From assembly GCA_003387805.1 (NCBI GenBank), contig QGSR01000111.1, positions 1 through 6,488 of the forward strand: DNA of 6,488 nucleotides, written 5' to 3'. A model generated the notes under the pieces. The model made no database searches. It had not been told where the DNA came from and was given only the letters and a program-made list of their open reading frames with translations. The translations under genes were made by a program, and so were the position numbers. The stretch's first letter is position 1, and each line of letters begins with the position of its first letter. This DNA is from Bacillota bacterium (GTDB lineage: Bacteria; Bacillota; Limnochordia; Limnochordales; ZCTH02-B6). This document shows, piece by piece, positions 6,183 through 6,488 of the stretch.

Positions 6183-6488
6183 GTGTATGACGTCATCGTG
6201 GTAGGCGGCGGCTGCGCCGGCGGCAGCGCGGCCGTCTTTCTCGCGAAGGCGGGACTCAAGACGCTGGTTATCGACAATGACAAGGGACAAACCCGCCGGG
6301 CGTGGATCGAGAACCATTACGGTTTCCCCGACGGCATCTCGGGCCCCGAGCTCGTTGAGGCGGGCAAGCGGCAGGCGCAGCGCCTGGGGGCCGAGTGGCG
6401 CATTGCTCACGTGACCGCCGTTTCGCCCATCGAGGGCGGGTTTGCCGTCACCACGGAGGACGGCCAAGAGTTCCGGGGGAAACAGGTG
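6183..6488 (+). CDS. Thioredoxin-reductase-like FAD-dependent oxidoreductase, N-terminal part (runs off window)
   Basis: The first 102 codons of a flavoprotein are visible, still open at the window edge. The N-terminus MYDVIVVGGGCAGGSAAVFL is a classic Rossmann FAD-binding motif, with GxGxxG at Gly 8, Gly 10 and Gly 13, followed by an acidic residue after the second strand (LVIDND). The segment IENHYGFPDGISGPELVEAG matches the conserved region after the first Rossmann unit in thioredoxin reductases and related TrxR-like NAD(P)H flavoproteins. The redox CxxC, if present, would lie beyond the window, so a true thioredoxin reductase cannot be told from a CxxC-less relative. The start is set by GGAGGTGA 6 bases upstream. 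The gene is separated from the chemoreceptor by 110 bases containing a long stem-loop, so it may be a separate unit. The family is secure; the exact reaction is not. Confidence 0.85.
   Translation, partial: MYDVIVVGGGCAGGSAAVFLAKAGLKTLVIDNDKGQTRRAWIENHYGFPDGISGPELVEAGKRQAQRLGAEWRIAHVTAVSPIEGGFAVTTEDGQEFRGKQV

Noticed and set aside
5391..6467. Long minus-strand frame over the chemoreceptor 3' half and the start of the flavoprotein gene
   Set aside because: It lies opposite two well-supported genes, is Ser/Ala/Arg-rich, has no recognisable fold and bridges the stem-loop gap.
1..6488. tRNA/rRNA genes, CRISPR arrays, insertion sequences
   Set aside because: I saw no cloverleaf with a T-arm GGTTC core, no regularly spaced repeats, no transposase motifs and no terminal inverted repeats.

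Overview
The window is a GC-rich bacterial chromosome segment, roughly two thirds GC by eye. It has strong Shine-Dalgarno sites (AAGGAGGGG, GGAGGTGA) and frequent TTG/GTG starts. This style, with a LIV-type transporter, purU and a long-armed chemoreceptor, suggests a high-GC, possibly thermophilic member of the Bacillota or a neighbouring lineage (Symbiobacterium/Thermaerobacter/Limnochorda-like). That placement is inference and weak. The solute-binding protein has an ordinary signal peptide rather than a lipobox, which would be unusual for a typical monoderm.

Layout. (1) 1-2640: the 3' part of a branched-chain amino-acid-type ABC transport operon. It holds the C-terminal part of a LivG-like ATPase, a complete LivF-like ATPase, a 145-170 base hairpin-rich gap, and an exported LivJ/LivK-like binding protein, closed by a strong terminator hairpin. 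(2) 2641-3732: a leader without a supported gene, then purU (formyltetrahydrofolate deformylase) from a TTG start. (3) 3733-4179: the relic of a metallophosphoesterase gene on the minus strand, convergent with purU, then about 200 bases that can be folded almost end to end into hairpins ahead of the next gene. (4) 4180-6072: a complete transmembrane methyl-accepting chemotaxis protein, followed by a long stem-loop. (5) 6183-6488: the N-terminal third or so of a thioredoxin-reductase-like FAD oxidoreductase, cut by the window end.

How the genes work together. The first three genes form one functional unit: LivG and LivF power import of a ligand captured by the downstream binding protein, and the permeases are presumably upstream of the window. 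PurU, the chemoreceptor and the flavoprotein look like separate single-gene or short units, with no evident shared pathway.

Nothing here is a clear new defence, mobile or biosynthetic system. The points most worth a second look are the hairpin-dense leader of the chemoreceptor, stem-loops that abut or include the ribosome-binding sites of four genes, and the decayed phosphoesterase, whose metal-binding N-terminus appears to be destroyed by a roughly 10-base net deletion.
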